NCBI RefSeq assembly: GCF_011772445.1
Contig: NZ_WVZN01000021.1
Location: 124,001 to 188,000 of the forward strand
DNA length: 64,000 nucleotides
Source of the DNA: Hydrogenophaga sp.
Lineage (GTDB): Bacteria; Pseudomonadota; Gammaproteobacteria; Burkholderiales; Burkholderiaceae_C
Direction of reading: 5' to 3'
Shown: in pieces, positions 11,924 through 21,165 of the stretch
How positions within the stretch are numbered: the stretch's first letter is position 1
Layout of the letters: each line of letters begins with the position of its first letter
Notes under the pieces: generated by a model
The model's input: only the letters and a program-made list of their open reading frames with translations
Told to the model about the DNA's origin: nothing
Database searches by the model: none
Translations under genes and position numbers: made by a program

Positions 11924-13972
11924 ATGTTCAAGAAGATCCTGATCGCCAACCGCGGCGAGATCGCCTGCCGCGTCATCGCCACGGCCAAGCAGCTGGGCAT
12001 CGCCACCGTGGCGGTGTATTCCGACGCCGACAAGGAAGCGCGCCACGTGCAACTCGCCGACGAAGCCGTGCGCCTGGGCCCGCCGCCCTCGCGCGAGAGC
12101 TACCTGCTGGGCGATGCCATCATCGCCGCCGCGAAGCAGACGGGCGCCGAGGCCATCCACCCCGGCTATGGTTTCCTGTCCGAGAACGAGGACTTCGCGC
12201 GCAAGGTCGAGGAAGAGGGCCTGGTCTTCATCGGCCCCAAGCACTACTCCATCGCGGCCATGGGCGACAAGATCGCCTCCAAGAGGCTCGCGAACGAGGC
12301 CAGGGTCAGCACCATCCCCGGACACAACGAACCCATCCAGTCGCCGGAAGAGGCGGTGGCCATCGCGCAGAAGATCGGCTACCCGGTGATGATCAAGGCC
12401 AGTGCCGGCGGAGGCGGCAAGGGCCTGCGCGTGGCCTTCAACGACAAGGACTGCCACGACGGCTTTACCAGTTGCCGCAACGAGGCGCGCAACAGCTTCG
12501 GCGACGACCGCGTGTTCATCGAGAAGTTCGTCGAGGAGCCGCGCCACATCGAGATCCAGGTGCTGGCCGACGCGCACGGCAACGTGATCCACCTGTACGA
12601 GCGCGAGTGCTCGATCCAGCGCCGCCACCAGAAGGTGATCGAGGAAGCGCCGTCGCCCTTCATCAGCGAGGCCACGCGCCAGGCCATGGGCGAGCAGGCC
12701 GTGGCCCTGGCCAAGGCGGTGAAGTACCAGAGTGCGGGCACGGTGGAGTTCGTGGTCGACAAGGACCAGGACTTCTACTTCCTGGAGATGAACACCCGCC
12801 TGCAGGTGGAGCACCCGGTCACCGAGTGCATCACCGGGCTGGACCTGGTGGAACTGATGATTCGCGTGGCGGCCGGCGAGAAGCTGCCCCTGCGGCAGGC
12901 CGACGTGAAGCGCGAGGGCTGGGCCATCGAGTGCCGCATCAATGCGGAGGATCCGTTCCGCAACTTCCTGCCCAGCACGGGGCGGCTGGTGCGCTTCGCG
13001 GCGCCGCCGCTGAGCATGTGGCAGGCCGACACCGAACACCGCTTCGGCGTGCGGGTGGACACCGGCGTGCAGGACGGCGGCGAGATCCCGATGTACTACG
13101 ACTCGATGATCGCCAAGCTCATCGTGCACGGCAAGGACCGGCTCGAGGCCATCGCGAAGATGCGCGAGGCGCTCAACGGCTTCGTCATCCGCGGCGTGCA
13201 GAGCAACATCCCTTTCCAGGCCGCGCTGCTGGCGCACCCGAAGTTCGTGGCGGGCGATTTCAATACCGGCTTCATTGCCGAGCACTACGGCCAGGGCTTC
13301 CGCGCGGAAGACGTGCCGCACGACGACCCCGACTTCCTCGTGGCGCTGGCGGCCTTCGTGCGCCGCAAGAGCCGCGAGCGCGCGGCCGGTCTGTCGGGCC
13401 AGTTGCCTGGCTACGGCGTGAAGGTCGGCCTGGACTACACCGTGATCGTGCTCGACAAGGCCGGTGCGCACCGGCACGTGAAGGTGCACGTGGACGAGGT
13501 GCTGGGCCAGGTGGGCGCGGCCGTGGTGATGGTGGGCGAGAAGCGCTACGCGTTCCAGAGCCCGTCGCGCCTGAACGATGTGTGCACCGTGGGCACGTGC
13601 AACGGCCAGCCCTTCACGGCGCAACTGGAGCGCGGCACGCCGCGCAACCCGCTGGCCCTGGTGGTGCAGCACAACGGCACGCGCATCGAGGCCATGGTGG
13701 TCTCGCCGCGCATGGCCGAGTTGCACGCGCTCATGCCCTTCAAGGCGCCGCCGGACATGAGCAAGTACGTCCTGTCGCCCATGCCGGGCCTGCTGGTGCA
13801 GGTGGCCGTGCAACCGGGCCAGAAGGTGCAGGCCGGTGAGCGCGTGGCCGTCATCGAGGCCATGAAGATGGAGAACGTGCTGTTCGCCTCGGCCGATGGC
13901 ACGGTGGGCAAGGTGCTGGCGAAGCAGGGCGAGTCGCTCGCGGTCGACCAGCCCATCGTCGAGTTCGAGTAA
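11924..13972 (+). CDS. pccA: Propionyl-CoA/acetyl-CoA carboxylase, alpha (biotin carboxylase + BCCP) subunit
   Basis: 682 residues. Order: biotin carboxylase N-domain (KILIANRGEIACRVI), ATP-grasp (glycine-rich GGGGKGLR near 160, RRHQKVIEEAPSP, EMNTRLQVEHPVTE), carboxylase C-domain, a linker typical of PCC, and the C-terminal biotinyl domain with EAMKMEN; Lys648 carries biotin. It ATP-dependently carboxylates biotin for PccB. GAGGAGAAG precedes the ATG at 11924. The stop shares its last base with an ATG in the next frame. Confidence 0.97.
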   Translation: MFKKILIANRGEIACRVIATAKQLGIATVAVYSDADKEARHVQLADEAVRLGPPPSRESYLLGDAIIAAAKQTGAEAIHPGYGFLSENEDFARKVEEEGLVFIGPKHYSIAAMGDKIASKRLANEARVSTIPGHNEPIQSPEEAVAIAQKIGYPVMIKASAGGGGKGLRVAFNDKDCHDGFTSCRNEARNSFGDDRVFIEKFVEEPRHIEIQVLADAHGNVIHLYERECSIQRRHQKVIEEAPSPFISEATRQAMGEQAVALAKAVKYQSAGTVEFVVDKDQDFYFLEMNTRLQVEHPVTECITGLDLVELMIRVAAGEKLPLRQADVKREGWAIECRINAEDPFRNFLPSTGRLVRFAAPPLSMWQADTEHRFGVRVDTGVQDGGEIPMYYDSMIAKLIVHGKDRLEAIAKMREALNGFVIRGVQSNIPFQAALLAHPKFVAGDFNTGFIAEHYGQGFRAEDVPHDDPDFLVALAAFVRRKSRERAAGLSGQLPGYGVKVGLDYTVIVLDKAGAHRHVKVHVDEVLGQVGAAVVMVGEKRYAFQSPSRLNDVCTVGTCNGQPFTAQLERGTPRNPLALVVQHNGTRIEAMVVSPRMAELHALMPFKAPPDMSKYVLSPMPGLLVQVAVQPGQKVQAGERVAVIEAMKMENVLFASADGTVGKVLAKQGESLAVDQPIVEFE

Positions 13973-14061
13973 TGCCCGTGGCGGCTGTTTCGTTTGATGA
14001 CGCGACAAGCCGCCCGCGCTCGGTTACCCTGCGTGCTCCACGGCTTCCTGGAGCACGGAAC

Positions 14062-14670
14062 ATGGCGGATGAACGCGGACAAGGTCTGGGCGGTTTGGCA
14101 TTCGCGTTGGCCTGGGTGCGCGACCCGCGTCGGGTGGGGGCGATTGCGCCGGCGTCTCGGGCGCTGGCACAGGCCATTGCGCGGGAGGTCGCCCGCGTGG
14201 GACCCGAACTGCTGCTGGAGATCGGCGCGGGCACGGGTGCCATCACCCAGGCGCTGGCCGATCTGGGGCCGCCGCCCGACCGCTTCTTCGTCGTCGAACG
14301 CGACCCGGGTCTGGTGCGCCACCTGCACCACCGTTTTCCCCGTGCCGAGGTGTTGCACGCCTGCGCGACGGGGCTGGAGGCGCTGCCCCTGCCGCCAGCC
14401 GCTTCGCTCATGCTGGTGTCCTCGCTGCCGCTGATGTCCATGCCACGCGAAGAGGCGCGGCGCTGCGTGCAGTCCATGCTCACCCTGATGGAGCGCACGC
14501 CCAATGCGCGGCTGCTCCAGTACACCTACGCGGCGCGCCACGTGCGTCCGTTCGATCAGCTGCCGCCTGGCTGGCGTTGGCGGCGCGTCACCACCGTCTG
14601 GGCCAATCTGCCACCGGCGACCGTCTGGTCGCTGGAGCCGGCGGCCCACCCCACCCAAGGCATTCACTGA
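14062..14670 (+). CDS. Class I SAM-dependent methyltransferase, PmtA-like
   Basis: 202 residues. The opening [19 protein letters not shown] resembles bacterial phospholipid N-methyltransferases (PmtA). It is followed by the SAM motif [15 protein letters not shown], then [13 protein letters not shown] and a YTYAA segment near the end. PmtA enzymes convert phosphatidylethanolamine toward phosphatidylcholine; the family also overlaps rRNA dimethylases, so the substrate is inferred. The ATG at 14062 has GGAG 8 nt upstream. An in-frame ATG at 13972, overlapping the pccA stop, would add 30 residues of low-complexity appearance. It is placed within the propionate operon, perhaps only by transcription. 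Confidence 0.8.
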   Translation: MADERGQGLGGLAFALAWVRDPRRVGAIAPASRALAQAIAREVARVGPELLLEIGAGTGAITQALADLGPPPDRFFVVERDPGLVRHLHHRFPRAEVLHACATGLEALPLPPAASLMLVSSLPLMSMPREEARRCVQSMLTLMERTPNARLLQYTYAARHVRPFDQLPPGWRWRRVTTVWANLPPATVWSLEPAAHPTQGIH

Positions 14671-14672
14671 CC

Positions 14673-15167
14673 ATGACCGCGTCTTCCCGTCCCTTTCGCG
14701 TGCTCGGTGTGCAGCAGATCGCCATCGGCGGTCCCGACAAACAGCGCCTGCAGACCCTGTGGGTCGACATGCTGGGCCTGGAGGTGACGGGCACCTTCCG
14801 CAGCGAACGCGAGAACGTGGACGAGGACATCTGCGCCATCGGCAACGGGCCGTTCAAGGTCGAGGTCGATCTGATGCAGCCGCTGGACCCGGAGAAAAAG
14901 CCCGCCGTGCACGCCACGCCGCTCAACCACATCGGCTTGTGGATCGACGACCTGCCCAAGGCGGTGGCGTGGCTCACGGCGCAGGGCGTGCGCTTCGCGC
15001 CGGGCGGCATCCGCAAGGGTGCGGCGGGGTTCGACATCACCTTCCTGCACCCCAAGGCCAGCGAGGAATTTCCCATCGCGGGCGAGGGCGTGCTCATCGA
15101 GCTGGTTCAGGCGCCACCGGAGGTGGTGAGCGCCTTCGACGCGCTGGCCACCGCCACGCCCGCCTGA
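14673..15167 (+). CDS. VOC-family protein, methylmalonyl-CoA epimerase-like
   Basis: 164 residues with two glyoxalase-type beta-alpha-beta units: [21 protein letters not shown] and [23 protein letters not shown]. Epimerase interconverts the (S) and (R) forms of methylmalonyl-CoA, the only step otherwise missing between PccAB and the mutase here, so the context supports that role. Of the family's metal ligands, the His of LNHIGLW and the Glu of VLIELVQ are visible. The first His of classical epimerases appears as Gln (VQQIAI), which leaves the precise activity uncertain. It begins 2 nt after the methyltransferase stop. Confidence 0.75.
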   Translation: MTASSRPFRVLGVQQIAIGGPDKQRLQTLWVDMLGLEVTGTFRSERENVDEDICAIGNGPFKVEVDLMQPLDPEKKPAVHATPLNHIGLWIDDLPKAVAWLTAQGVRFAPGGIRKGAAGFDITFLHPKASEEFPIAGEGVLIELVQAPPEVVSAFDALATATPA

Positions 15168-15309
15168 GGGCCCCGGCCGCGCCCGCGCGGCCCATCAAGG
15201 GCAATTGGGCGGTTTTCGCGCCGCTGTTTTGTCCATTGCAAGGGTCGGGACGCCCCTACATTGGCGAGCAAGCCCCCTTGGGCTTGACCGGTAGAGGAGC
15301 GAAGCACCC

Positions 15310-16824
15310 ATGAATCCATCGTCGAATCCGCTGTTGCGCCCGGGCGTGTGGCTCATGCGCCGATGGCGCCTGGGCGGGCGGCTGGCCTGCCTGGCCCTGG
15401 CCTCGGCGTGGCCGCTCCTGGCCGCCATGGCCTTGTCCGCGGCGGACGCGGCCCTCGCGATCGCTCCTGTCACCGTGGTCGGCCTGGCCCTGCTGATCTA
15501 CCTGCTGCTGGCGTTCCGATCGGCGTTCCTGGGCGACTTCCAGCGCGTGCACGACGCCATGGCCCACACGGCCGGCGGCAACCTGCGCGCACATCTCAGC
15601 GTGGACGGCCACGACGAACTGGCCGACCTCGCGCGCCTGCTGGACCGCATGATCGGCAGCCTTTCGGCCATGGTGGCCGAGGTGCGCAGCAACTCGGCGC
15701 TGGTGGCGCATGCCGGACGCAGCCTGGCCGTGGGCAACCGCGACCTGGCCGAGCGCACCGAGCAGCAGGCCGCCAACCTCGAACAAACCGCGGCCAGCGT
15801 GCAGCAGCTCACCGGCGCGGTGGCGCAGAACGCGCAGACCGCGGGCGACTCCGACCGCCAGGCCGCGCAGGTGCGCGACGTGGCCGAGCGCGGCGCGGGC
15901 TCGATGCAGCAGGCCGTGCAGACGGTGGAGGGCATCCAGAAGGGCGCCGCCCAGATGAACGAGATCATCGGCGTCATCGACAGCCTGGCTTTCCAGACCA
16001 ACATCCTGGCGCTCAACGCCGCCGTGGAGGCCGCCCGTGCGGGTGAGCAGGGCCGTGGCTTCGCGGTGGTGGCGGGCGAGGTGCGCTCGCTGGCCCAGCG
16101 ATCGGCGGCGTCGGCGCGCGAGATCCGCGGGCTGATCGAGGCCTCGCGCGCCCAGGTGGAAAGCGGCGCCTCGCAGATCCGCGACGCGGGCCAGAGCATG
16201 AGCCGCATCGTCGAGGGCGTGCGCGGCGTGGCCGCCAATCTCTCGTCGATCTCGGCCTCCAGCGCCGAGCAGAGCACCGGCCTGTCCGAGATCAGCACCG
16301 CCGTGAGCCAGCTCGATCAGATCACCCAGCGCAACGCACAGATGGTGGAGTTGGCCGTGCAGCAGGCCAACCGGCTGGAGCAGCGCGCGGCGCACCTGTC
16401 GCAGGCGGTGAGCCGTTTCGTGTTGCAGCAGGGCACGGCCGAAGAGGCCATGGCACTGGTGGACAAGGCCCTGGCGCATCGCCGCCAGGTCTCTGCCGAC
16501 GCCTTCGTGCGCGACCTGACGGAGCCGGCGCGCGGCTTTCATGACCGCGACATGTATGTCTTCGCGCTGGACGCCGCGGGCGTCTACCGCGCCTTCGGTG
16601 GCAAGCCGGAGAAGCTGGGCAGCCGCGTGCACGACATCGCGGGCGTGGACGGCGCCGCGCTGTTGGCGGCCATCGTGAGCCAGGCCGAACAGGGCCCCGG
16701 CTGGGTGGAGTACGACATCGTGAACCCGGCCAGCGGTGCGGTGCAGGCCAAGATGTCCTACGTGGTGAAAGTGGACGCGCTGTACCTGGGCTGCGGCGTG
16801 TACAAGACGGCGGCGGCGCGCTGA
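15310..16824 (+). CDS. Methyl-accepting chemotaxis protein with C-terminal Cache-like sensor domain
   Basis: 504 residues. Two closely spaced membrane segments (about 25-44 and 52-72) leave almost no periplasmic domain. A HAMP-like stretch follows (about 75-130), then the MCP signalling hairpin with its conserved tip [28 protein letters not shown] split over residues 225-260. The last ~120 residues ([23 protein letters not shown] to [17 protein letters not shown]) resemble a single-Cache/PAS-like sensor. It must be cytoplasmic because it follows the signalling hairpin. That placement suggests sensing of an internal metabolite (inference). GAGGAG precedes the ATG by about 11 nt. Confidence 0.92.
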   Translation: MNPSSNPLLRPGVWLMRRWRLGGRLACLALASAWPLLAAMALSAADAALAIAPVTVVGLALLIYLLLAFRSAFLGDFQRVHDAMAHTAGGNLRAHLSVDGHDELADLARLLDRMIGSLSAMVAEVRSNSALVAHAGRSLAVGNRDLAERTEQQAANLEQTAASVQQLTGAVAQNAQTAGDSDRQAAQVRDVAERGAGSMQQAVQTVEGIQKGAAQMNEIIGVIDSLAFQTNILALNAAVEAARAGEQGRGFAVVAGEVRSLAQRSAASAREIRGLIEASRAQVESGASQIRDAGQSMSRIVEGVRGVAANLSSISASSAEQSTGLSEISTAVSQLDQITQRNAQMVELAVQQANRLEQRAAHLSQAVSRFVLQQGTAEEAMALVDKALAHRRQVSADAFVRDLTEPARGFHDRDMYVFALDAAGVYRAFGGKPEKLGSRVHDIAGVDGAALLAAIVSQAEQGPGWVEYDIVNPASGAVQAKMSYVVKVDALYLGCGVYKTAAAR

Positions 16825-16839
16825 CGCCGGGCCGCCGGA

Positions 16840-17499
16840 TCAGCCGCCGGTCTGGCGCTTGGCCCGCGCGCGGGCCAGCGCGGCTTCGATCACCGCGCGT
16901 TTGCTGTCCAGCGTCCTGGGGTCGGTGATGGCCGAGGCCGCTGCCAGATCGGCGAGCTTGGCTTCGGCCTTGGCCTCCAGGCGAGCGCCGTGCTCGACCG
17001 CCTCGCGCGCCAGGCGCTCGCGCCGCGCGCCGTAGCGCGCCTTGCCCATGGCCGCCTGCGCGCGCGACCAGCCGGCCCAGCCCGTGCGCTCGCCACTGAC
17101 GTTCTCCAGCGAGATGCAATCGACCGGGCACACGGGGATGCACAGCTCGCAACCGGTGCAGTACGGCTCGATCACGGTGTGCATGCGCTTGTTGGCGCCG
17201 GCGATCGCGTCGGTGGGGCAGGCCTTGATGCACAGCGTGCAACCGATGCACCAGTCCTCATCGATGACGGCCACGGTGACGGGGCCCTCGATGCCGTGCT
17301 CGCGGCTCAATGGCAGCACGGGGCGCCCGGTGATGGCCGCGAGGCGGGCGATGCCCTCGGCGCCGCCGGGCGGGCACTGGTGAATGCCGGCCTCGCCCTC
17401 GGCCACGGCCTGCGCGTAACTGGCGCAATCGGGGTAGCCGCAGCGCTGGCACTGCGTCTGCGGCAGGGCGTCGTCGATGCGCCGGGCGAGCTCGTTCAT
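16840..17499 (-). CDS. RnfB/RsxB-like ferredoxin (4Fe-4S protein), soluble form
   Basis: 219 residues. The N-terminal Fe-S domain has Cys17, Cys20, Cys25 and Cys42 (CQRCGYPDC and HQCPPGG). Two classical 4Fe-4S motifs follow, at Cys84/87/90/94 ([12 protein letters not shown]) and Cys114/117/120/124 ([12 protein letters not shown]), then a basic helical tail of ~75 residues. These match the RnfB subunit of Rnf/Rsx electron-transport complexes, but the hydrophobic N-terminal anchor of E. coli RsxB is absent and no other rnf genes are nearby. It is probably a stand-alone electron carrier (inference). AGGAG lies 4-5 nt before the ATG, which overlaps the depolymerase stop by 4 nt. Confidence 0.88.
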   Translation of the reverse strand: MNELARRIDDALPQTQCQRCGYPDCASYAQAVAEGEAGIHQCPPGGAEGIARLAAITGRPVLPLSREHGIEGPVTVAVIDEDWCIGCTLCIKACPTDAIAGANKRMHTVIEPYCTGCELCIPVCPVDCISLENVSGERTGWAGWSRAQAAMGKARYGARRERLAREAVEHGARLEAKAEAKLADLAAASAITDPRTLDSKRAVIEAALARARAKRQTGG

Positions 17500-18842
17500 G
17501 CGCTCCTGGCGCGGGCCTTGGCCGCGGGCCGGGCGGGGGCCTTTGCAGCGGGCCGGGCAGGTGCCTTCGCCGCCGGCCGCACCTGGTGCGCCGCGATGAA
17601 GGCCTTCACCGTCGGGTACACCATCTCGCGCCAGCGCCGGCCGCTGAAGATGCCGTAGTGGCCCGCGCCCTTGGCCTCGTAGTGCATCTGGTGCGCTTTC
17701 GGGATGCCGGTGCACAGCGCGTGCGCCGCGGCCGTCTGGCCGGCGCCGGAGATGTCGTCGAGTTCGCCCTCGATGGTCAGCAGGCCGCAGTTGGTGATGT
17801 CCTGAGGGCGCACGCGCTCGAGCTTGCCGTGTTCGTTGCGCACGTCCCAGGTGCCCTTGACGAGTTCGAAGTCCTGGAACACGGTCTTGATCGTGTCGAG
17901 GTAATAGTCCGCGTCCATGTCGAGCACGGCGTTGTACTCGTCGTAGAACTTGCGGTGCGCCTCGACGCTGTCGTTGTCGCCTTTGACCAGGTCCTGGAAG
18001 TAGTCGTAGTGGCTGGAGGCGTGGCGATCAGGGTTCATGGCCACGAAGCCACTGTGCTGCAGGAAGCCCGGGTACACGCGCCGCCCGGCGCCCGGGAACT
18101 TGTCCGGCACGCGGTAGATGACGTTGTTCTCGAACCATTCGTAGCTGCGCTGCATGGCCAGGTTGTTCACGGCCGTGGGCGATTTGCGGGCGTCGATCGG
18201 GCCGCCCATCATCGTCATGGACAGGGGAACCTTCTCACCCCGGCTGGCCATCAGCGACACCGCCGCCAGCACCGGCACCGTGGGCTGGCACACGCTCATC
18301 ACGTGGCAGTTGCCGTAGATGCCCTGCACGTGGCCGATGAACTCCTGCACGTAGTTGATGTAGTCGTCCAGTCGGAACTCGCCTTCGGACAGGGGCACCA
18401 GACGCGCGTTCTTCCAGTCGGTGATGTAGACCTTGTGGTCCTTGAGCAGGGTGCGCACCGTGTCGCGCAGCAGCGTGGCGTAGTGGCCCGACAGCGGCGC
18501 GACCACCAGCACCACGGGCTGGCCCTTGAGCTTGGTCAGGGTGTTCGGGTCGTCGGTGAAGCGCTTGAAACGGCGCAACTCGCAGAAAGGCTTGTCGATG
18601 TCCACGCGCTCGTGGATGGCCACGTTGACACCGTCCACGTCGACGGTGCGGATGCCGAACTCGGGTTTTTCGTAGTCCTTGCCCAGGCGGTGCAGCAGGT
18701 CGTAGCCGGCCGAGATGCGCTGCGCCATGGGCAATTGGGCGAAGGGCAGTTGGGGGTTGCTGAACATGCGCGAGGCGACTTCGGCCAGATCGGCGAAGGG
18801 CTCCATGATCGAGCGCTGGGATTCGTAAAGTTGGTACAGCAT
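17496..18842 (-). CDS. phaZ: Intracellular polyhydroxybutyrate depolymerase
   Basis: 448 residues, similar in type to the Ralstonia PhaZa enzymes that mobilise cytoplasmic PHB granules. No signal peptide is present. The nucleophile is a cysteine, as in this family ([10 protein letters not shown], Cys185), with the His in [10 protein letters not shown] and an Asp in ELDDISGAG. The C-terminus beyond KAFIAAHQ carries three near-identical RPAAKAPA-type repeats, a basic Ala/Pro/Lys tail reminiscent of histone-like or granule-associated proteins. That tail is not part of the catalytic fold. A TTGC-GGT-GCAA palindrome lies upstream. GGAAG about 8 nt before the ATG serves as ribosome binding site. 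Confidence 0.95.
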   Translation of the reverse strand: MLYQLYESQRSIMEPFADLAEVASRMFSNPQLPFAQLPMAQRISAGYDLLHRLGKDYEKPEFGIRTVDVDGVNVAIHERVDIDKPFCELRRFKRFTDDPNTLTKLKGQPVVLVVAPLSGHYATLLRDTVRTLLKDHKVYITDWKNARLVPLSEGEFRLDDYINYVQEFIGHVQGIYGNCHVMSVCQPTVPVLAAVSLMASRGEKVPLSMTMMGGPIDARKSPTAVNNLAMQRSYEWFENNVIYRVPDKFPGAGRRVYPGFLQHSGFVAMNPDRHASSHYDYFQDLVKGDNDSVEAHRKFYDEYNAVLDMDADYYLDTIKTVFQDFELVKGTWDVRNEHGKLERVRPQDITNCGLLTIEGELDDISGAGQTAAAHALCTGIPKAHQMHYEAKGAGHYGIFSGRRWREMVYPTVKAFIAAHQVRPAAKAPARPAAKAPARPAAKARARSA

Positions 18843-18860
18843 GATTCACACTTCCGTGAA

Positions 18861-18877
18861 ATGTTGCGGTGCAATGT
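18861..18877. promoter_or_regulatory. TGC-rich palindrome upstream of phaZ (PhaR-like site?)
   Basis: TTGC and GCAA arms spaced by 3 bp (18864-18874) within ATGTTGCGGTGCAATGT lie 19-35 bp before the phaZ start. PhaR repressors of PHB metabolism bind TGC-rich palindromes, so this is a plausible operator; the assignment is by resemblance only. Confidence 0.35.
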
Positions 18878-18957
18878 AGCAGGATGCCAATGACCCCGAT
18901 GTGGGGAGAACACGCAGGTAAAGACCCTAGCTGTCGCCTTTGTGAACCCCCCTGACC

Positions 18958-18963
18958 GACAAT
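18958..18963 (+). promoter_or_regulatory. Candidate -10 element of ygiD, very short leader
   Basis: GACAAT ends 7 nt before the ygiD ATG, and no Shine-Dalgarno sequence is seen. This is the same arrangement as upstream of dusA and uvrC. Confidence 0.35.
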
Positions 18964-18970
18964 TCCTGCC

Positions 18971-19783
18971 ATGAACACCCCCCATCGCTTGCCGGTGCTT
19001 TTCGTCGGCCACGGCAGCCCCATGAACGCGATCGAGGACAACCACTGGCGCCGCACCTGGCAGGCGCTGGGGCCGCAATTGCGCCAGCGCGCGCCCGGTG
19101 TGCGCCTGATCCTGTGCGTGTCGGCCCACTGGCTCACCCATGGCTGGTGGCTCACGGGCATGGACCGGCCGCGCACCATCCACGATTTCGGCGGCTTCCC
19201 GCAGGAGCTGTTCGACCAGCAGTACCCCGCGCCCGGCGCGCCCGGGCTGGCGCGGGAGATCGCCCAGTCACTGACGCTGCCCGAGCAGCAGGGCGAGGTC
19301 GGCATCGACGAGGGCGAATGGGGCCTCGACCATGGCGCCTGGTCGGTGCTCAAGCCCCTGTTTCCCGAGGCCGACATCCCCGTGGTGCAGCTCAGCATGG
19401 ACTATGGTCGCCCGCCCGCCGAGCACCTGGCCATCGGCCGCCAGCTCAAGGACTGGCGCTCGCGCGGCGTGCTGATCGTGGCCAGCGGCAACATCGTGCA
19501 CAACCTGCGCGTCATGCGCCGCGACGTGCCCGACAACCAGGCCTACGACTGGGCGGTGGACTTCGACACCCACATTGCCGGGCTCATCCAGGCGGGCGAC
19601 GCGGACGCCCTGGCCGACTTCCAGTCGCAGGGCGAGATGGCGAAGCTGTCGCAGCCCAGCTGGGACCACTACCTGCCGCTGCTGTACGCGGCTGGCGCGG
19701 CGGACCCGGACGAGCACGTCGAGTTCTTCAACGAGGGCTTCCAGGCCGCCGCGATATCCATGCGCTCAGTGATCTGGGGATGA
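18971..19783 (+). CDS. ygiD: LigB-type extradiol dioxygenase, YgiD/DODA-like
   Basis: 270 residues, the length of bacterial 4,5-DOPA extradiol dioxygenases. Conserved metal and active-site histidines appear in V-L-F-V-G-H-G-S-P-M-N-A (His14), LDHGAWSVL and SGNIVHNLR, with SAHW and the DFGGFPQELF block. Family members cleave the aromatic ring of catechol-type substrates such as L-DOPA and use Zn or Fe. The natural substrate of YgiD proteins in bacteria is not settled. The gene is divergent from phaZ and converges on the aminotransferase through a hairpin-rich spacer. Confidence 0.92.
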   Translation: MNTPHRLPVLFVGHGSPMNAIEDNHWRRTWQALGPQLRQRAPGVRLILCVSAHWLTHGWWLTGMDRPRTIHDFGGFPQELFDQQYPAPGAPGLAREIAQSLTLPEQQGEVGIDEGEWGLDHGAWSVLKPLFPEADIPVVQLSMDYGRPPAEHLAIGRQLKDWRSRGVLIVASGNIVHNLRVMRRDVPDNQAYDWAVDFDTHIAGLIQAGDADALADFQSQGEMAKLSQPSWDHYLPLLYAAGAADPDEHVEFFNEGFQAAAISMRSVIWG

Positions 19784-19860
19784 CCCCCGCCGCGCTTCGC
19801 GCGACCCCCTGACAGGGGGCGGCACCGACGGCCCGGCAAAGCCGGTTCCGTGGTGCCCTC
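19784..19860. repeat. Hairpin-rich REP-like intergenic element
   Basis: Three nested or adjacent stems lie between convergent genes: CGCGC/GCGCG (19791-19803), CCCCC/GGGGG (19805-19819), and GGCACC/GGTGCC (19821-19857) enclosing CCGGC-AAA-GCCGG. It resembles the dispersed C/G-rich hairpins common in Comamonadaceae genomes and could terminate both flanking genes. I see only one copy in this window, so dispersal is inferred. Confidence 0.45.
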
Positions 19861-19875
19861 GGGTACTGCCTCTGG

Positions 19876-21072
19876 TCAGAGGACCGCCGCAATGGAGCGG
19901 CAGACGTGCCCGATGTTCTTGCCGTTGAGCGCGGCCACGCACATGCGGCCGGTGTCAGTGCCGTAGACGCCAAACTCGCTGCGCAGGCGCACCATCTGGT
20001 CCTTGGTGAGGCCGGAGTAGCTGAACATGCCGATCTGGTCGGTGATGAAGCCCATATCCTGCTTCACGCCCGCGGCCTTCAGGCCGTCCACCAGTTGCTG
20101 GCGCATGGCCTTGATGCGCACGCGCATCTCGCCCAGTTCCTTCTCCCACAGGGCGCGCAACTCGGGGTTGGTGAGCACGGCGGCCACCACCGCGCCGCCA
20201 TGGATGGGCGGGTTGGAGTAGTTGGTGCGGACCATGATCTTGAGCTGCGAGAGCACGCGGTCGGCCTCGGCCTTGTCGGTGCAGAGAACCGACAGGGCGC
20301 CCACGCGCTCACCGTAGAGGCTGAAGCTCTTGGAGAACGAGGTGGAGACGAAGAACACCAGACCGGCCGCCACGAACTTGCTGATCACCGCGCCGTCTTC
20401 GGCGATGCCGTGGCCGAAGCCCTGGTAGGCCATGTCCAGGAAGGGCGTGAGGCGGCCCGCTTTGACCACCTCGATCACGCGGTCCCATTGCTCGGGCGTG
20501 ATGTCATAGCCCGTGGGGTTGTGGCAGCAGGCGTGCAGCACGGCGATGGTGCCGGGCGCGGCCGCCTTCAGGCTGGCCAGCATGCCCTCGAAGTCCACGC
20601 CGCGCCTGGCGGCGTCGTAGTAGGTGTACGTGCCGACCTCGAAGCCGGCTTGCGTGAACAGCGCGCGGTGGTTCTCCCAGCTCGGGTCGCTGATCAGCAC
20701 CTTGGCTGCGGGGTTCAGCCGCTTGAGGAAGTCGGCGCCGATCTTGAGGCCGCCCGTGCCGCCCAGGGCCTGAACCGTGGCCACGCGGCCGCTCTTCACC
20801 GGTTCGCTGTCGGCACCGAACACCAGGCCCTTGACGGCGTTGTCGTAGGCGGCGATGCCATCGATGGGCAGGTAACCACGCGCGGCGGGCTTGTCCATCA
20901 TGGCCTTCTCCGCGGCCTGCACGCACTGCAGCAGCGGGAGCTTGCCGTTCTCGTCGAAATACACCCCTACCCCCAGGTTCACCTTGTCGGGGTTGCTGTC
21001 GGCGGCAAACTGTTCGTTCAGACCCAGGATCGGGTCGCGGGGGGCCATTTCAACGGCGGAGAAGAGGCTCAT
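19876..21072 (-). CDS. Aromatic-amino-acid / aspartate aminotransferase (class I, PLP)
   Basis: 398 residues, the size of TyrB/AspC. PLP-binding elements are all visible: CHNPTGYDITPEQW, the Asp213-Tyr pair in LDMAYQGFG, Schiff-base Lys248 in STSFSKSFSLYGER, and the distal Arg in NGKNIGHVCRSI-type context with GRMCVAALN. The opening FSAVEMAPRDPILGLNEQF is typical of proteobacterial tyrosine/aspartate aminotransferases. It transfers amino groups between 2-oxoglutarate and aspartate or aromatic acids; the exact specificity cannot be decided. The start is the ATG at 21070-21072. Confidence 0.93.
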   Translation of the reverse strand: MSLFSAVEMAPRDPILGLNEQFAADSNPDKVNLGVGVYFDENGKLPLLQCVQAAEKAMMDKPAARGYLPIDGIAAYDNAVKGLVFGADSEPVKSGRVATVQALGGTGGLKIGADFLKRLNPAAKVLISDPSWENHRALFTQAGFEVGTYTYYDAARRGVDFEGMLASLKAAAPGTIAVLHACCHNPTGYDITPEQWDRVIEVVKAGRLTPFLDMAYQGFGHGIAEDGAVISKFVAAGLVFFVSTSFSKSFSLYGERVGALSVLCTDKAEADRVLSQLKIMVRTNYSNPPIHGGAVVAAVLTNPELRALWEKELGEMRVRIKAMRQQLVDGLKAAGVKQDMGFITDQIGMFSYSGLTKDQMVRLRSEFGVYGTDTGRMCVAALNGKNIGHVCRSIAAVL

Positions 21073-21165
21073 GTCGAGGCTGTGGTTGGGGGTGGAAAAC
21101 CCGGAATTCTAGGCCCGACCTCACCGCTGGACCGGGGGGGTCGCGACTTTGACGCATGTCGACCT

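Noticed and set aside
13972-14061. ATG overlapping the pccA stop as start of the methyltransferase
   Set aside because: The extra 30 residues do not resemble the family, and a GGAG-preceded ATG at 14062 fits better.
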